From the NCBI RefSeq assembly GCF_014203755.1, contig NZ_JACHJS010000001.1, positions 186,001-250,000 on the forward strand: a stretch of 64,000 nucleotides of DNA. The letters run 5' to 3'. A model generated the notes under the pieces. It saw only the letters and a list, made by a program, of their open reading frames with translations. It did not search any database and was not told where the DNA came from. Position numbers and translations under genes: made by a program. This stretch comes from Saccharothrix violaceirubra. GTDB lineage: Bacteria; Actinomycetota; Actinomycetes; Mycobacteriales; Pseudonocardiaceae. Positions 1 through 7,683 of the stretch are shown here, piece after piece. The stretch's first letter is position 1, and every line of letters starts with the position of its first letter.

Positions 1-69
1 GGAGTCGATGCGCGCCCGCAACGCGTCCGCGATCTCCCGATAGCCGTACCGGTCCGACCTCGCAGCCAT
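1..69 (-). CDS. GntR-family regulator, N-terminal fragment (runs off left edge)
   Basis: Only 23 codons are inside the window, read leftwards from an ATG with a GGAGG ribosome site 8 nt upstream. The residues YGYREIADALRARIDS match the start of the GntR winged-helix domain (Y-x-x-I-A-x-x-L-x-x-x-I). The family are DNA-binding repressors whose effector domain follows the helix-turn-helix; that part lies outside, so subfamily and ligand cannot be told. It is transcribed in the same direction as the toxin-antitoxin pair to its right, with about 200 nt between them in which I see no gene. Confidence 0.6.
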   Translation of the reverse strand, partial: MAARSDRYGYREIADALRARIDS

Positions 70-265
70 CGACCGCACCTCCATGGCACTCCGGTCCTGT
101 TCGGTCCCGAAGTTACCCCGGCGCCGTGCTCGGCCGTTCGACCTGGTGTCGATCGATGAAGCCGAAGGGGCAATTGCCCGGCCGCAAATCGGGTCGACGG
201 TCTCGGCGCCACGCGGCGGACGCCACATCGGCCGCGATTCCGTCAATTACCTGGAATCGGCAAGG

Positions 266-766
266 TCAGCCCAGAGCCTGTCGCACCGTCGAGACCTTGA
301 TGACCAGCCTGCGCGGATTGCCGGCCACGGATTTGAAGTCGTATTTCCGGTAGAACTCGACCGCCCGGTCGTCGATGGCGTCGACCACGATCAGCCTGCC
401 CGACGCCAACTCCGCGGCTTCGACGATGCGGGTCAGCGCGTCGTGGAGCAATTCGGCTCCATGGCCTTGGCCGTGCAGTGACCGGTCAAGCGCCAATTTG
501 GCCAGCAGGTACGCCGGAACCGGGGCGCTGAGGCCACCCGCCTGCGCGGAGGTCAGTCCCTCTCCGGCCACCAGATGCGGCGTGATGGCGTAGTACGCCA
601 CCACCGTGTCGCTGCCGATGGGGGTCCAGACGAAGGTTTTGGCGGTTCCGCGCTTGGCCGCGTCGACCGCCTGAGTGGCGAGCCAGCCGTTCAGTGCGGG
701 GGTGCCGCAGTCGAACGTCGTCAACTCGTGCTCTTCACCCAGCGGGGAAGAGGCCCAGTCCATCAC
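266..766 (-). CDS. GNAT acetyltransferase toxin, TacT/AtaT-like
   Basis: A 166-residue GNAT protein. The acetyl-CoA loop is visible as RSLHGQGHGA (R-x-x-x-x-Q/G-x-G-A) and a C-terminal VEFYRKYDF carries the conserved Tyr used by GNAT toxins. Family members acetylate the amino group of charged tRNAs and stop translation. It follows a DUF1778-type antitoxin and overlaps it: the GTG at 766 (or the ATG at 763) overlaps the antitoxin stop, so the two are translationally coupled in the usual antitoxin-first order. Toxic activity and target are inferred from the family and the pairing, not shown by the sequence. Confidence 0.85.
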   Translation of the reverse strand: MMDWASSPLGEEHELTTFDCGTPALNGWLATQAVDAAKRGTAKTFVWTPIGSDTVVAYYAITPHLVAGEGLTSAQAGGLSAPVPAYLLAKLALDRSLHGQGHGAELLHDALTRIVEAAELASGRLIVVDAIDDRAVEFYRKYDFKSVAGNPRRLVIKVSTVRQALG

Positions 767-1032
767 TTGCGCACATACCCCCGGTGAACCGAGTTGAGCT
801 TTGCCAGGCCGGGAGCCTCGTCCGCCACGTCGAGAGCCGACATGAGGGAATCGAACTGCTCGGCGGACATGATTGTGACATCCGCACGCGCGAGCACCTT
901 GTCCGCCGCGTCCATCGCGGCGTCCACCACGAACGCACTGGTCGATTTCCTGCTCAACTCGGCCGCGCGTTCGATCCGGCCCTTTTGGTCTTGATCGAGC
1001 CGGAAGTCCAGGCGGGCTTCCTTGGTCGACAT
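763..1032 (-). CDS. DUF1778 ribbon-helix-helix antitoxin, TacA-like
   Basis: An 89-residue protein starting MSTKEARLDFRLD, typical of DUF1778 antitoxins: an N-terminal ribbon-helix-helix that binds DNA, then a C-terminal tail that wraps the GNAT toxin. The ATG at 1032 is preceded by GGAGG at 1039-1043, so the longer upstream reading is not used. It is the first gene of the pair and overlaps the toxin start. Such antitoxins usually repress their own promoter as a complex with the toxin; a clear operator was not found upstream. Confidence 0.85.
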   Translation of the reverse strand: MSTKEARLDFRLDQDQKGRIERAAELSRKSTSAFVVDAAMDAADKVLARADVTIMSAEQFDSLMSALDVADEAPGLAKLNSVHRGYVRK

Positions 1033-1212
1033 GTCACACCTCCCCGTCGGTGCTCGTCCATCGGCACCCGACACCCTCCTACTGTACGGCGTTTGTACGG
1101 AGGCGGCGAGAGGGTTCTGCCGGAGTCGGCCGGGCCGCGAGCCCCGCCGTCGTGGGCGGTGCGAACGTGGCCGTCGGTCGACGACCACCGCTTGAGGGCG
1201 TTCTGCCGCAGG

Positions 1213-1548
1213 TCACTGGTGCCCGATCAACGTCCGGAACGCCATCCAGAGGTGCTCGCCGCCCGCCCCCAGGATCAACTGCCCCGCGGTCGCCGCCACG
1301 TGCCGCCCGGCGGCCAACGCGGGCGCCGAGTGCGGGTTGCCGTGCTGCGCGGCATTCGCCAACAGGGCCAGGCTCCGGTCGAACTCCGCTGCCTCGTCCG
1401 GCCGGAGCATCAGGTTCCGCCGGTGGCGCGAGACGATCTCGACGACGTCCAGCAAGGTGCGCGCCGGGGACGGCGGCGTGGGGTCGGTTCCGTAGTTGTT
1501 CTGCGTGGCGTGGGAATTTTCGCCGTATTGGTTGATGTAGTTGTTCAC
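1213..1548 (-). CDS. Small protein with N-terminal INQYG/ATQNN motif, function unknown
   Basis: A 111-residue protein of no family I recognise. It begins with MNNYINQYGENSHATQNN, nearly the same as the tail of the protein encoded just upstream. The remainder is helical-looking, with no membrane segment (RTLLDVVEIVSRHRRN, then an Ala-rich stretch). The GTG start overlaps the upstream stop (GTGA), so translation is coupled. A head motif matching a neighbour's tail motif suggests the two proteins contact each other. This is inference; no enzyme motif is visible. Confidence 0.6.
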   Translation of the reverse strand: MNNYINQYGENSHATQNNYGTDPTPPSPARTLLDVVEIVSRHRRNLMLRPDEAAEFDRSLALLANAAQHGNPHSAPALAAGRHVAATAGQLILGAGGEHLWMAFRTLIGHQ

Positions 1549-1614
1549 CGGTCACCCCCGAGGTTGTTCTGCGTCGCCACGGCTCCGGCACCGTATTGGT
1601 TGATCACGTTGTTG
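1495..1614. repeat. Imperfect direct repeat of about 52 nt across a gene junction
   Basis: Two copies, 1495-1546 and 1563-1614, are offset by 68 nt. Both contain the 12-mer gttgttctgcgt and the 14-mer ccgtattggttgat at the same spacing. On the minus strand one copy encodes the C-terminal motif of the DUF6232-like protein and the other encodes the N-terminal motif of the next protein. The two genes overlap in different frames, so the repeat keeps the same peptide in each. It is probably a local duplication kept by selection on the protein motif. Confidence 0.6.
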
Positions 1615-2066
1615 ATCGTGCGCTGGAACGACGCGTGCGGGTCGTTGATCGCGTCCACGATCGACGTCGTCAACTCGCGCATCGCCGCACCGTCCCGACT
1701 CGCCAACGCGTCCGCCGAACCCGCCGCCGTCTGGAGTACCAGCCGGTACAGGGGTCGTGACAGCAGTTTGACGAGCAGCCGCACGGTCACGCCCAGGCCG
1801 ATCACCACGGCCACCAACCCGCCCAACTCGCCCAGGCTGTAGGAACCGTTGCCGACCCCGATCGTGGTCGACGCGCCGATGAACCCCATGACCAGCACGA
1901 ACGCCGCGCACCACGCCACGGCCTTGGACCACTCCCACAAGGCCGTCGAGCGCCGGTACCGGACCTCCTTCAGGTCCGCCATCGTGATGTTGGGCAGTGG
2001 ATAGGCCCGACTCCCTATCCACAGGATGCGGTTGCGCACCGCTATGTCGATCACATCCCGTGCCAC
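1545..2066 (-). CDS. DUF6232-like membrane protein with INQYG/ATQNN tail
   Basis: A 173-residue protein starting at the GTG at 2066, which has AGGGGG about 8 nt upstream; longer readings lack a site. The N-terminus (RNRILWIGSRAYPLPNIT) resembles the conserved start of actinobacterial DUF6232 proteins. Two hydrophobic segments follow, around residues 50-70 and 80-105, then a soluble helical part that ends in NNVINQYGAGAVATQNN. The short downstream protein starts with the same motif. Function is unknown. The arrangement suggests a membrane-anchored partner for the downstream protein, which is inference. Confidence 0.65.
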   Translation of the reverse strand: MARDVIDIAVRNRILWIGSRAYPLPNITMADLKEVRYRRSTALWEWSKAVAWCAAFVLVMGFIGASTTIGVGNGSYSLGELGGLVAVVIGLGVTVRLLVKLLSRPLYRLVLQTAAGSADALASRDGAAMRELTTSIVDAINDPHASFQRTINNVINQYGAGAVATQNNLGGDR

Positions 2067-2319
2067 TGAAGATTCCCCCTGCGATGCGAGCGGTTGCACG
2101 GCGAAGTCATCGTGCGCCGAAAGGGTTAATCGGGCAATGCGCCTTCCGGTTTGACCGGGAATGCGTCGGATAGGTGTGAAATCCACGTCCGCCGGCCGTC
2201 CGCAACCCCTCCCGTGCCGTGGGACTCGTGTCACCCGGAGGGCTGAGCGCACTAGCGGTGCGGCGACCGGTGATGTTCCGATCAACCTCATCCGCCTTCG
2301 AGCACGTAGGGAGCGCGCC

Positions 2320-2457
2320 ATGAACGACGTCGACAAGCGTCCGCAGCCGAGGCCGGAGCACGACGAGGCGGAACGGCCCAAGACCGAGGCACCGAAGCGG
2401 CTCAGCGGCTTGGAGTGGCTGGTCAAGCAGGCCAAGAAACGGACCGCCAAGAGCTAG
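2320..2457 (+). CDS. Small charged hypothetical protein (45 aa)
   Basis: A 45-residue, highly charged Pro/Glu/Lys/Arg-rich peptide (MNDVDKRPQPRPEHDEAER at the start, ending in a basic helix VKQAKKRTAKS). The ATG at 2320 has GTAGGGAG at 2306-2312. It converges on the LysR-type gene and the two stop codons share the tetramer CTAG. Codon use is like the neighbours. No function can be assigned. It may be a real small protein or chance, and the ribosome site favours real. Confidence 0.45.
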   Translation: MNDVDKRPQPRPEHDEAERPKTEAPKRLSGLEWLVKQAKKRTAKS

Positions 2458-3494
2458 TCCGGCACCTCGCGCTGGAACGCCGCCCACAGCAGGTTGAGCG
2501 GGTGGTCGGCGGGGAACTTCGCCCGCTCGTCGGTGCGGGCGAAGACCCCGACCAGGCGTTCCAGCCGAGGCTTGCGGTCGTTGGTCAGCTCGACCACCCG
2601 CAGGCCCGACCCCTCGCGCAGTTCGTTGTTCGCCGCCACGACGCCCAGCCCCGACGTGACGATCATGCAGCCCGACACGAGCCCCGACCGCAGCAGCGAC
2701 ATGCCGTACTGGATCTCGTCGATCTCGGCCGCGATGTCCAGCTCGTTGCGGTAGTCCGGCCCGAACCAGCCGCGCAGGAACTCGGCGATCAGCCCGTCAC
2801 CGGGCACGACCAGCGGCAGCCCCGGCAGGTCGCCGGTGCCCACGCTCGCACCCAGCCGGTGCTCCGGCAGGTTCGTCAGCAGCGCCAGCCCGCCCCGCCG
2901 CCACTCGATCACGTCGAACTCGTCGAACCCGGCACCCGCGCCGTCGGCCGGCGTCACGACGCTGCCGCAGACGATGTCGACCTCCTTGCTCTCCAGGCTC
3001 GACCAGATGTCCTTCGTCCGGATGTGCACGACCTTCAGCTCGACGTCACGCCGCCGGAAGTCCTCGGCCACGTGGTGCCACGCCTTGGCCAGCGAGTCGA
3101 GCATGAACCGCGTCGTGCCGACGGTCAGCGTCGTGCCGAGCTTGCGCCGGCACTCGTGAATGGAATCCAACCAACTGCCCAACGTGGTGCGCGCCAATTC
3201 GACCAGCGCTTCCCCGGTGGGTGTGATGAGTACGTCTTTTCCCCGGCCCTGCTTGACGACGAGCGGTTCGCCGCACAACTGCTTGAAGTTCCGGTTCAGC
3301 GTGTCGAGCTGCTTCTGCACGCTCGATTGCTCACGTCCCAGCGCCCGCGCCGCACGCAGGGCCGACCGCGTCTCGTACACCGTGATCAAGGTCCTGAGCT
3401 GGTCGAACGTGGTGTCCATCAGTACCGGTGACGCGTGCAGCAACCGGCTGAGCTGGTTGCCCGCGGGCAGGAGCAACCGGGCGGACGTGGACAT
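2454..3494 (-). CDS. LysR-type transcriptional regulator
   Basis: A 346-residue regulator. A winged helix-turn-helix spans residues 26-90 (FDQLRTLITVYETRSALRAA, then REQSSVQKQLDTLNR), followed by a substrate-binding-like effector region with LTVGTTRFML and the long C-terminal half typical of LysR proteins. The ATG at 3494 is chosen because AGAAGGG lies just upstream. The methionine at residue 26 would give the usual LysR start but has no ribosome site, so this protein carries a 25-residue extension. The ligand and targets are unknown. The nuoB-nuoC-nuoI set diverges from it and is a natural candidate target. Confidence 0.8.
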   Translation of the reverse strand: MSTSARLLLPAGNQLSRLLHASPVLMDTTFDQLRTLITVYETRSALRAARALGREQSSVQKQLDTLNRNFKQLCGEPLVVKQGRGKDVLITPTGEALVELARTTLGSWLDSIHECRRKLGTTLTVGTTRFMLDSLAKAWHHVAEDFRRRDVELKVVHIRTKDIWSSLESKEVDIVCGSVVTPADGAGAGFDEFDVIEWRRGGLALLTNLPEHRLGASVGTGDLPGLPLVVPGDGLIAEFLRGWFGPDYRNELDIAAEIDEIQYGMSLLRSGLVSGCMIVTSGLGVVAANNELREGSGLRVVELTNDRKPRLERLVGVFARTDERAKFPADHPLNLLWAAFQREVPD

Positions 3495-3541
3495 GGAGTC
3501 CCTTCTGGTCGGGGTGTTGATGTTCTACCGATTAGTTGTAC

Positions 3542-3560
3542 TGAACTTGGCCACAGTTCA
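3542..3560. promoter_or_regulatory. Possible LysR-type operator (short inverted repeat)
   Basis: TGAAC and GTTCA flank 9 nt, about 50-65 nt upstream of the regulator start and in the divergent region. LysR boxes are usually T-N11-A dyads near the -35 of the regulator, so position and shape fit autoregulation. The arms are only 5 bp and could be chance. Confidence 0.3.
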
Positions 3561-3684
3561 TGTCGAAATTATCCGAAGATCTTGGACATTCGGTCTGGAC
3601 AGGTATACGCGAGTCGTAAGAGACTTTGTCGGCAACCAGGTGCGCGTGCACGTGGGAGCAATCGTCAGGGGGGTTTAGGGGGGT

Positions 3685-3720
3685 TGGGGACCCGCCGGGT
3701 GGGAGCCCGGCGGGTCCCCA
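3685..3720. terminator. Perfect 15-bp hairpin in front of nuoB
   Basis: Arms 3685-3699 and 3706-3720 are perfectly complementary around a 6-nt loop, all GC-rich, with no T tract. It ends 20 nt before the nuoB-like start. It could insulate that gene from transcription entering from the left. Confidence 0.55.
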
Positions 3721-3725
3721 CGTAT

Positions 3726-3740
3726 TAACCTCACCCGACG
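3726..3740 (+). promoter_or_regulatory. Possible leaderless promoter for the nuoB-nuoC-nuoI set
   Basis: TAACCT at 3726-3731 fits the actinobacterial -10 pattern TANNNT and ends 8 nt before the GTG start, where transcription would begin. No ribosome site lies between the hairpin and the GTG. Together these suggest a leaderless mRNA, which is common in this phylum. No convincing -35 is visible. Confidence 0.35.
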
Positions 3741-4153
3741 TGACGGTTTCCACGCTGGACTGGGGCACGACGTACCGGATCACGGTGCTCGACCTGGGAC
3801 TCGCCTGCTGCGGCGTCGAGGTGATGGCCGCGTTGGAGGGTGACCACGACCTGGCCGCGTTGGGCGTGCGTCCGGTGCACGACGCGGGGGAGGCCCACGT
3901 GCTCGTCGTCTCCGGCACGGTCACCGATGCCATGTTGCCCGCCGTGATCGCGACGTATCAAGAACTGCCCGAGCCCCGGTACGTCCTGTCCGTCGGCGCG
4001 TGCAGCAACACCGGCGGTCCGTACTGGGACTCCTACAGCGTCACCAAGGGCATCGACCAGGTGCTGCCCGTGCACGTCGCCGTCCCCGGCTGCCCGCCGC
4101 GCCCCGAGGCCCTGCTCGACGGCCTCGCCGCCCTGCACCGGCTGGTCTCGTGA
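3740..4153 (+). CDS. nuoB: NuoB-like NADH-quinone oxidoreductase subunit (short form)
   Basis: A 137-residue protein related to complex I subunit B, which holds the N2 iron-sulfur cluster. The four ligands are visible: adjacent C23-C24 (LACCGVE), C88 ([10 protein letters not shown]) and C118 ([12 protein letters not shown]). It is shorter than typical NuoB (about 180 residues), mainly at the ends. The GTG at 3740 gives the right family start. Its stop overlaps the nuoC-like start (GTGA). No nuoA, D, E-H or J-N gene is nearby, so it may serve a small redox complex or supplement a full nuo operon elsewhere. Confidence 0.75.
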   Translation: MTVSTLDWGTTYRITVLDLGLACCGVEVMAALEGDHDLAALGVRPVHDAGEAHVLVVSGTVTDAMLPAVIATYQELPEPRYVLSVGACSNTGGPYWDSYSVTKGIDQVLPVHVAVPGCPPRPEALLDGLAALHRLVS

Positions 4154-4695
4154 CCACCTCCGACGCGGACCTCGTCCCGGGCGCCGTCGTGAAGACCGCG
4201 TTCGGGCAGACCACCGCGCACGTCGAACCCGACACGTGGCACGCGTCCGCCGCGACGTTGCACGCCGCCGGCTTCGCGCTGTTCGACTGGCTCGGCGTCG
4301 AGGACGCGGGCCGCCCCGGTGCGAGCGGCACGGCACACGCCGTCCTCCTGCACGTGATCAACCCCGACACCCGGCGCGGCGTCCTGTTGCGCACCGTGCT
4401 CACCGGCACGCTGCCCAGCGTCGCCGACCTGTGGCCCGGCGCCGCGTGGCACGAGCGCGAGGCCGCCGAGATGTTCGGCCTCGCCCTCGACCGGCCCGCC
4501 GAACGCCTCCTGCTCGCCGACTCGTTCGCCGGCCACCCGCTGCGCAAGGACTTCGTGCTCGCCGCACGCGTCGTCCGTCCCTGGCCGGGACGACTCGAAC
4601 CGGGCGAGGACGGCACGTCCGCGCCCAGCCGCCGCCGGACCGCACCACCCGGCGTTCCGGACCCGTCCTGGGGTCCGAGGAGGGAGGACCGGTGA
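4150..4695 (+). CDS. nuoC: NuoC-like NADH-quinone oxidoreductase subunit
   Basis: A 181-residue protein of the complex I 30-kDa subunit family. The signature is seen as [11 protein letters not shown] followed by [10 protein letters not shown], the region that packs against NuoD. The first 90 residues are the usual alpha/beta part; the last 45 are a disordered Arg/Pro-rich tail not found in standard NuoC. It overlaps both neighbours by the GTGA tetramer, so nuoB, nuoC and nuoI are one translational unit. It has no adjacent nuoD partner, which is odd for this subunit. Confidence 0.75.
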   Translation: MTTSDADLVPGAVVKTAFGQTTAHVEPDTWHASAATLHAAGFALFDWLGVEDAGRPGASGTAHAVLLHVINPDTRRGVLLRTVLTGTLPSVADLWPGAAWHEREAAEMFGLALDRPAERLLLADSFAGHPLRKDFVLAARVVRPWPGRLEPGEDGTSAPSRRRTAPPGVPDPSWGPRREDR

Positions 4696-5165
4696 CCACC
4701 GCACCCCGCACGCGCGGCGTCATCGCGCTGCTGGAGGCCAACTGCACCGTGTGCATGATCTGCGCGCGCGAGTGCCCCGACTGGTGCATCCACATCGACT
4801 CGCACACCGAGACCGAGCAGCAGTCCGGCACGGCCCGGCCCCGCGCGCGCAACGTGCTCGACCGGTTCGCCATCGACTACGGCCAGTGCCTGTACTGCGG
4901 CATCTGCGTCGAGGCTTGCCCGTTCGACGCGCTGCACTGGGCGCCCGACTTCTCCTACCCGGGAACGGGCACCACCGACGGCGACGGTGCGGTGGCCGAA
5001 CTCGTCCACGAGCGCGACGTCCTGGCCACCTGGGTCGCGCACGTGCCGCCGCCGCCACCGCTGGACCCGGCCGCCGAACCGGCGCCGGAGACCGCCACCG
5101 GACGCCCGGGACGACCCGGTACCGGAACCACCCGCCCGGCCGGGGCGTTGAGGGGGAGGACGTAG
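4692..5165 (+). CDS. nuoI: NuoI-like 2x[4Fe-4S] ferredoxin subunit
   Basis: A 157-residue protein with two classical 4Fe-4S motifs: C18, C21, C24, C28 ([11 protein letters not shown] then Pro) and C66, C69, C72, C76 ([11 protein letters not shown] then Pro). This is the arrangement of complex I subunit I, which passes electrons towards the N2 cluster in subunit B. The C-terminal 60 residues are Pro/Thr/Gly-rich and probably disordered. It starts at a GTG overlapping the nuoC-like stop. It could also be called a bacterial-type ferredoxin, but the company of NuoB and NuoC supports NuoI. Confidence 0.75.
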   Translation: MTTAPRTRGVIALLEANCTVCMICARECPDWCIHIDSHTETEQQSGTARPRARNVLDRFAIDYGQCLYCGICVEACPFDALHWAPDFSYPGTGTTDGDGAVAELVHERDVLATWVAHVPPPPPLDPAAEPAPETATGRPGRPGTGTTRPAGALRGRT

Positions 5166-5183
5166 GACACCGCGGAGGGCACC

Positions 5184-6050
5184 GTGTACAAGCACTGCAA
5201 CGGCGTGAGAACCGTGCTGCTGCTGGGTGCGCTCAGTGCGCTGATCGTCGTGGTCGGCGGGCTGTTCGGCACCACCGCGCTGGTCGTCGGCCTGGTGGTG
5301 GCGGTGGGCGTGGACCTGTACGCCTACTTCAACTCCGACAAACTCGCCCTGCGTGCGCTGAACGCCCGGCCCGTGTCGGAGGTCGAACAGCCGGTCGTGT
5401 ACCGGATCGTGCGCGAACTCGCCCACGCCGCACGGCAGCCGATGCCGCGGCTGTACGTCAGCCACACCGCCGCGCCCAACGCGTTCGCCACCGGTCGCAA
5501 CCCGCGCAACGCCGCGATCTGCTGCACCACGGGAATCCTGGAACTGCTCGACGAACGTGAGCTGCGGGCCGTTCTCGGGCACGAACTGTCGCATGTGTAC
5601 AACCGCGACATCCTCGTGTCGTGCACGGCCGGTGCCCTGGCGGGCGCGGTGAGCGCTCTCGCCGGCCTGGCGCTGTTCGCGGGCGTGTTCGACGAGGACG
5701 GCAGCGAGGACCGGGCGAACCCGTTCGCCGTGTTGCTGGCGGCCGTGCTCGGCCCGGTCGCGGCGGGCATCGTGCGGCTGGCCGTCAGCCGGTCGCGCGA
5801 GTACCAGGCCGACGCGGCCGGCGCGGAACTCACCGGCGACCCGCTCGCGCTCGCGTCGGCGTTGCGCAAGATCGCGGACGGCACGCGCGCGGCACCGCTG
5901 GCCGCCGAGCCCGCGGTCGTGGCGCAGTCGCATCTGCTGATCGCGAGTCCGTTCCGGCCGGACGAGCAGCGCGCCCGGCTGTTCGCGACGCACCCGCCGA
6001 TCGCCGACCGGGTGCGCCGCCTGGAGGAGATGGCGCGTCGGACGCCTTAG
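5184..6050 (+). CDS. htpX: HtpX-like membrane zinc metalloprotease (M48)
   Basis: A 288-residue M48 peptidase. Two N-terminal membrane segments (about 10-27 and 28-49) precede the catalytic HELSH at 133-137. Another hydrophobic pair (about 145-168 and 183-203) follows, then the third zinc ligand E206 in SRSREYQAD. The family degrades damaged or misassembled membrane proteins with the active site facing the cytoplasm. The GTG start has GGAGGG 5 nt upstream. It begins 18 nt after nuoI and is probably co-transcribed, perhaps for quality control of the membrane. Its stop shares the tetramer TTAG with the convergent rmlA stop. Confidence 0.9.
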   Translation: MYKHCNGVRTVLLLGALSALIVVVGGLFGTTALVVGLVVAVGVDLYAYFNSDKLALRALNARPVSEVEQPVVYRIVRELAHAARQPMPRLYVSHTAAPNAFATGRNPRNAAICCTTGILELLDERELRAVLGHELSHVYNRDILVSCTAGALAGAVSALAGLALFAGVFDEDGSEDRANPFAVLLAAVLGPVAAGIVRLAVSRSREYQADAAGAELTGDPLALASALRKIADGTRAAPLAAEPAVVAQSHLLIASPFRPDEQRARLFATHPPIADRVRRLEEMARRTP

Positions 6051-6919
6051 AGGCCTTCGCTCGCCACGGCCATCACGTACTGGCCGTAGCCCGACTTGGC
6101 GAGCTTCTCGCCCAACGCGTAGCACTCGGCCGCGGTGATGAAGCCCATGCGCAACGCGATCTCTTCGAGACACGCGATGCGCACGCCCTGCCGGTGCTCC
6201 AGCACCTGCACGAACTGGCCCGCTTCGAGCAGCGAGTCGTGCGTGCCCGTGTCCAGCCACGCGAAACCGCGGCCGAGGTCGACCAGGTTGGCCTTGCCCT
6301 CGCGCAGGTACGCGAGGTTCACGTCGGTGATCTCCAGCTCGCCGCGGGCCGACGGCTTGAGGTTTCGCGCGATCTCGACGACGTCGTTGTCGTAGAAGTA
6401 CAGGCCGGTGATCGCCTTGTTGGACTTGGGCGTCGCCGGCTTCTCCTCGATGGAGACCAGCCGGCCGGAGTCGTCGACCTCGCCGACGCCGTAGCGCTCG
6501 GGGTCCTTGACCGGGTAGCCGAACAGCACGCAGCCGTCGAGCGACCGGGCGTTGGACTGGAGGACCTTCGAGAAGCCCTGGCCGTAGAAGATGTTGTCGC
6601 CCAGCACGAGCGACACGTCGTCGTCGCCGACGAAGTCCGCGCCGATGACGAACGCCTCGGCCAGCCCGTTGGGGTGGGCCTGCTCGGCGTAGGAGATCGA
6701 GAGCCCGAACTGCGCGCCGTCGCCGAGCAGCCGGCGGAACAGCGGCAGGTCCGTGGGCGTGGAGATCAGCAGGACCTCGCGCACGCCCGCCAGCATCAGC
6801 ACCGACAGCGGGTAGTACACCATCGGCTTGTCGTAGACGGGCAGGAGCTGCTTGGACACGGCCTGCGTGATCGGGTGCAGCCGCGTCCCGCTGCCGCCCG
6901 CGAGGACGATGCCCTTCAT
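6047..6919 (-). CDS. rmlA: Glucose-1-phosphate thymidylyltransferase
   Basis: A 290-residue enzyme making dTDP-glucose from glucose-1-phosphate and dTTP, the first step to dTDP-rhamnose and many deoxysugars. The nucleotide loop [11 protein letters not shown] is at residues 8-18, followed by the family signatures [25 protein letters not shown] and EEKP. Length is normal for the short RmlA form. The start ATG overlaps the stop of the YajQ-family gene (ATGA), so it is translated from that transcript. No rmlB, C or D is adjacent, so the rest of the pathway lies elsewhere. Confidence 0.93.
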   Translation of the reverse strand: MKGIVLAGGSGTRLHPITQAVSKQLLPVYDKPMVYYPLSVLMLAGVREVLLISTPTDLPLFRRLLGDGAQFGLSISYAEQAHPNGLAEAFVIGADFVGDDDVSLVLGDNIFYGQGFSKVLQSNARSLDGCVLFGYPVKDPERYGVGEVDDSGRLVSIEEKPATPKSNKAITGLYFYDNDVVEIARNLKPSARGELEITDVNLAYLREGKANLVDLGRGFAWLDTGTHDSLLEAGQFVQVLEHRQGVRIACLEEIALRMGFITAAECYALGEKLAKSGYGQYVMAVASEGL

Positions 6920-7407
6920 CGGTAGTTGGTGAACTGGAGGGCGATTCCGAAGTCGGAGTTCTTCAACAGGGCGATGACGTCCTGGAGGTGGTCCTTCTTC
7001 TTGCCCGAGATCCGCAGCTGGTCGCCCTGGATCTGTGCCTGCACACCCTTGGGCGCCTCGTCGCGCACCTTCTTGGCGATCTCCTTCGCCTTCTCGCTCG
7101 AGATGCCCTGCACGAGCGAGCCCGTGACCTTGAACACCTTTCCGGAGATCGCGGGATCGCCGACCTCGAACGCCTTCATCGAGATGCCGCGCTTGACCAG
7201 CTTCTCCTGGAAGACGTCGACGGCGGCGCGGCACCGTTCCTCGGTCTCGGCCTGGAAGGCGATCGCCTCCTCGCCGGCCCAGGCGACCTGCGCGCCCGTG
7301 TTGCGGAAGTCGAAGCGCGTGCCCAGCTCCTTGGACGCCTGGTTGAGCGCGTTGTCGACCTCCTGCCGGTCGACCTTGCTCACCACGTCGAACGACGGGT
7401 CTGCCAC
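6916..7407 (-). CDS. YajQ family nucleotide/c-di-GMP-binding protein (DUF520)
   Basis: A 163-residue YajQ-family protein: it begins [20 protein letters not shown], has two RRM-like folds, and ends [22 protein letters not shown]. Some family members bind cyclic di-GMP and act with transcription factors; others have been linked to RNA or to phage and virulence functions. The GTG start has GGAGG about 10 nt upstream. It is the first gene of an overlapping pair with rmlA. A c-di-GMP phosphodiesterase is encoded 1.5 kb to the right, but a functional link is only a guess. Confidence 0.92.
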   Translation of the reverse strand: MADPSFDVVSKVDRQEVDNALNQASKELGTRFDFRNTGAQVAWAGEEAIAFQAETEERCRAAVDVFQEKLVKRGISMKAFEVGDPAISGKVFKVTGSLVQGISSEKAKEIAKKVRDEAPKGVQAQIQGDQLRISGKKKDHLQDVIALLKNSDFGIALQFTNYR

Positions 7408-7469
7408 GAGCGCGATACCTCCGCGTAGACGGGTCTGCGAACCGCGGAAAGCCTACCGGGGATACCCCG

Positions 7470-7497
7470 TTGCGAGGCCCCTGGAGGGGCTATGTAT
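7470..7497 (+). promoter_or_regulatory. Candidate promoter of tRNA-Tyr
   Basis: TTGCGA at 7470-7475 is followed after 15 nt by TATGTA, or after 17 nt by TGTATC. The overlap of two possible -10 hexamers makes the exact one unclear. It lies about 35 nt before the mature tRNA 5' end. Confidence 0.4.
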
Positions 7498-7531
7498 CGT
7501 TCTGTCCGCACCCCGGCGCACGCCGGGACGC

Positions 7532-7613
7532 GGCGGGTTGCCCGAGCGGCCAATGGGAGCGGACTGTAAATCCGTCGGCTTAGCCTACGTAGGTTCGAAT
7601 CCTACACCCGCCA
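7532..7613 (+). tRNA. trnY: tRNA-Tyr (GTA)
   Basis: The acceptor GGCGGGT pairs with ACCCGCC, with discriminator A. It has a long variable arm as in class II tRNAs and a T loop of GGTTCGAATCC type. The anticodon GTA is at 7566-7568. CCA is not encoded. A strong hairpin follows directly. Confidence 0.95.
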
Positions 7614-7622
7614 CACCAGGGA

Positions 7623-7662
7623 AAAGCCCCTGTGACCAGCGAGAACGGGTCACAGGGGCTTT
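7623..7662 (+). terminator. Terminator after tRNA-Tyr
   Basis: A perfect 15-bp stem, AAAGCCCCTGTGACC with its complement, encloses a 10-nt loop and ends in TTT. It begins 10 nt after the tRNA and can work on either strand, so it may also serve the convergent small gene at right. Confidence 0.8.
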
Positions 7663-7683
7663 CTCGTGCCCGGCCTTGGGTCG

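Noticed and set aside
4041..6260. A 739-codon minus-strand reading over nuoC, nuoI and htpX
   Set aside because: Arg/Gly-rich nonsense composition; the plus-strand genes there have complete metal-binding motifs.
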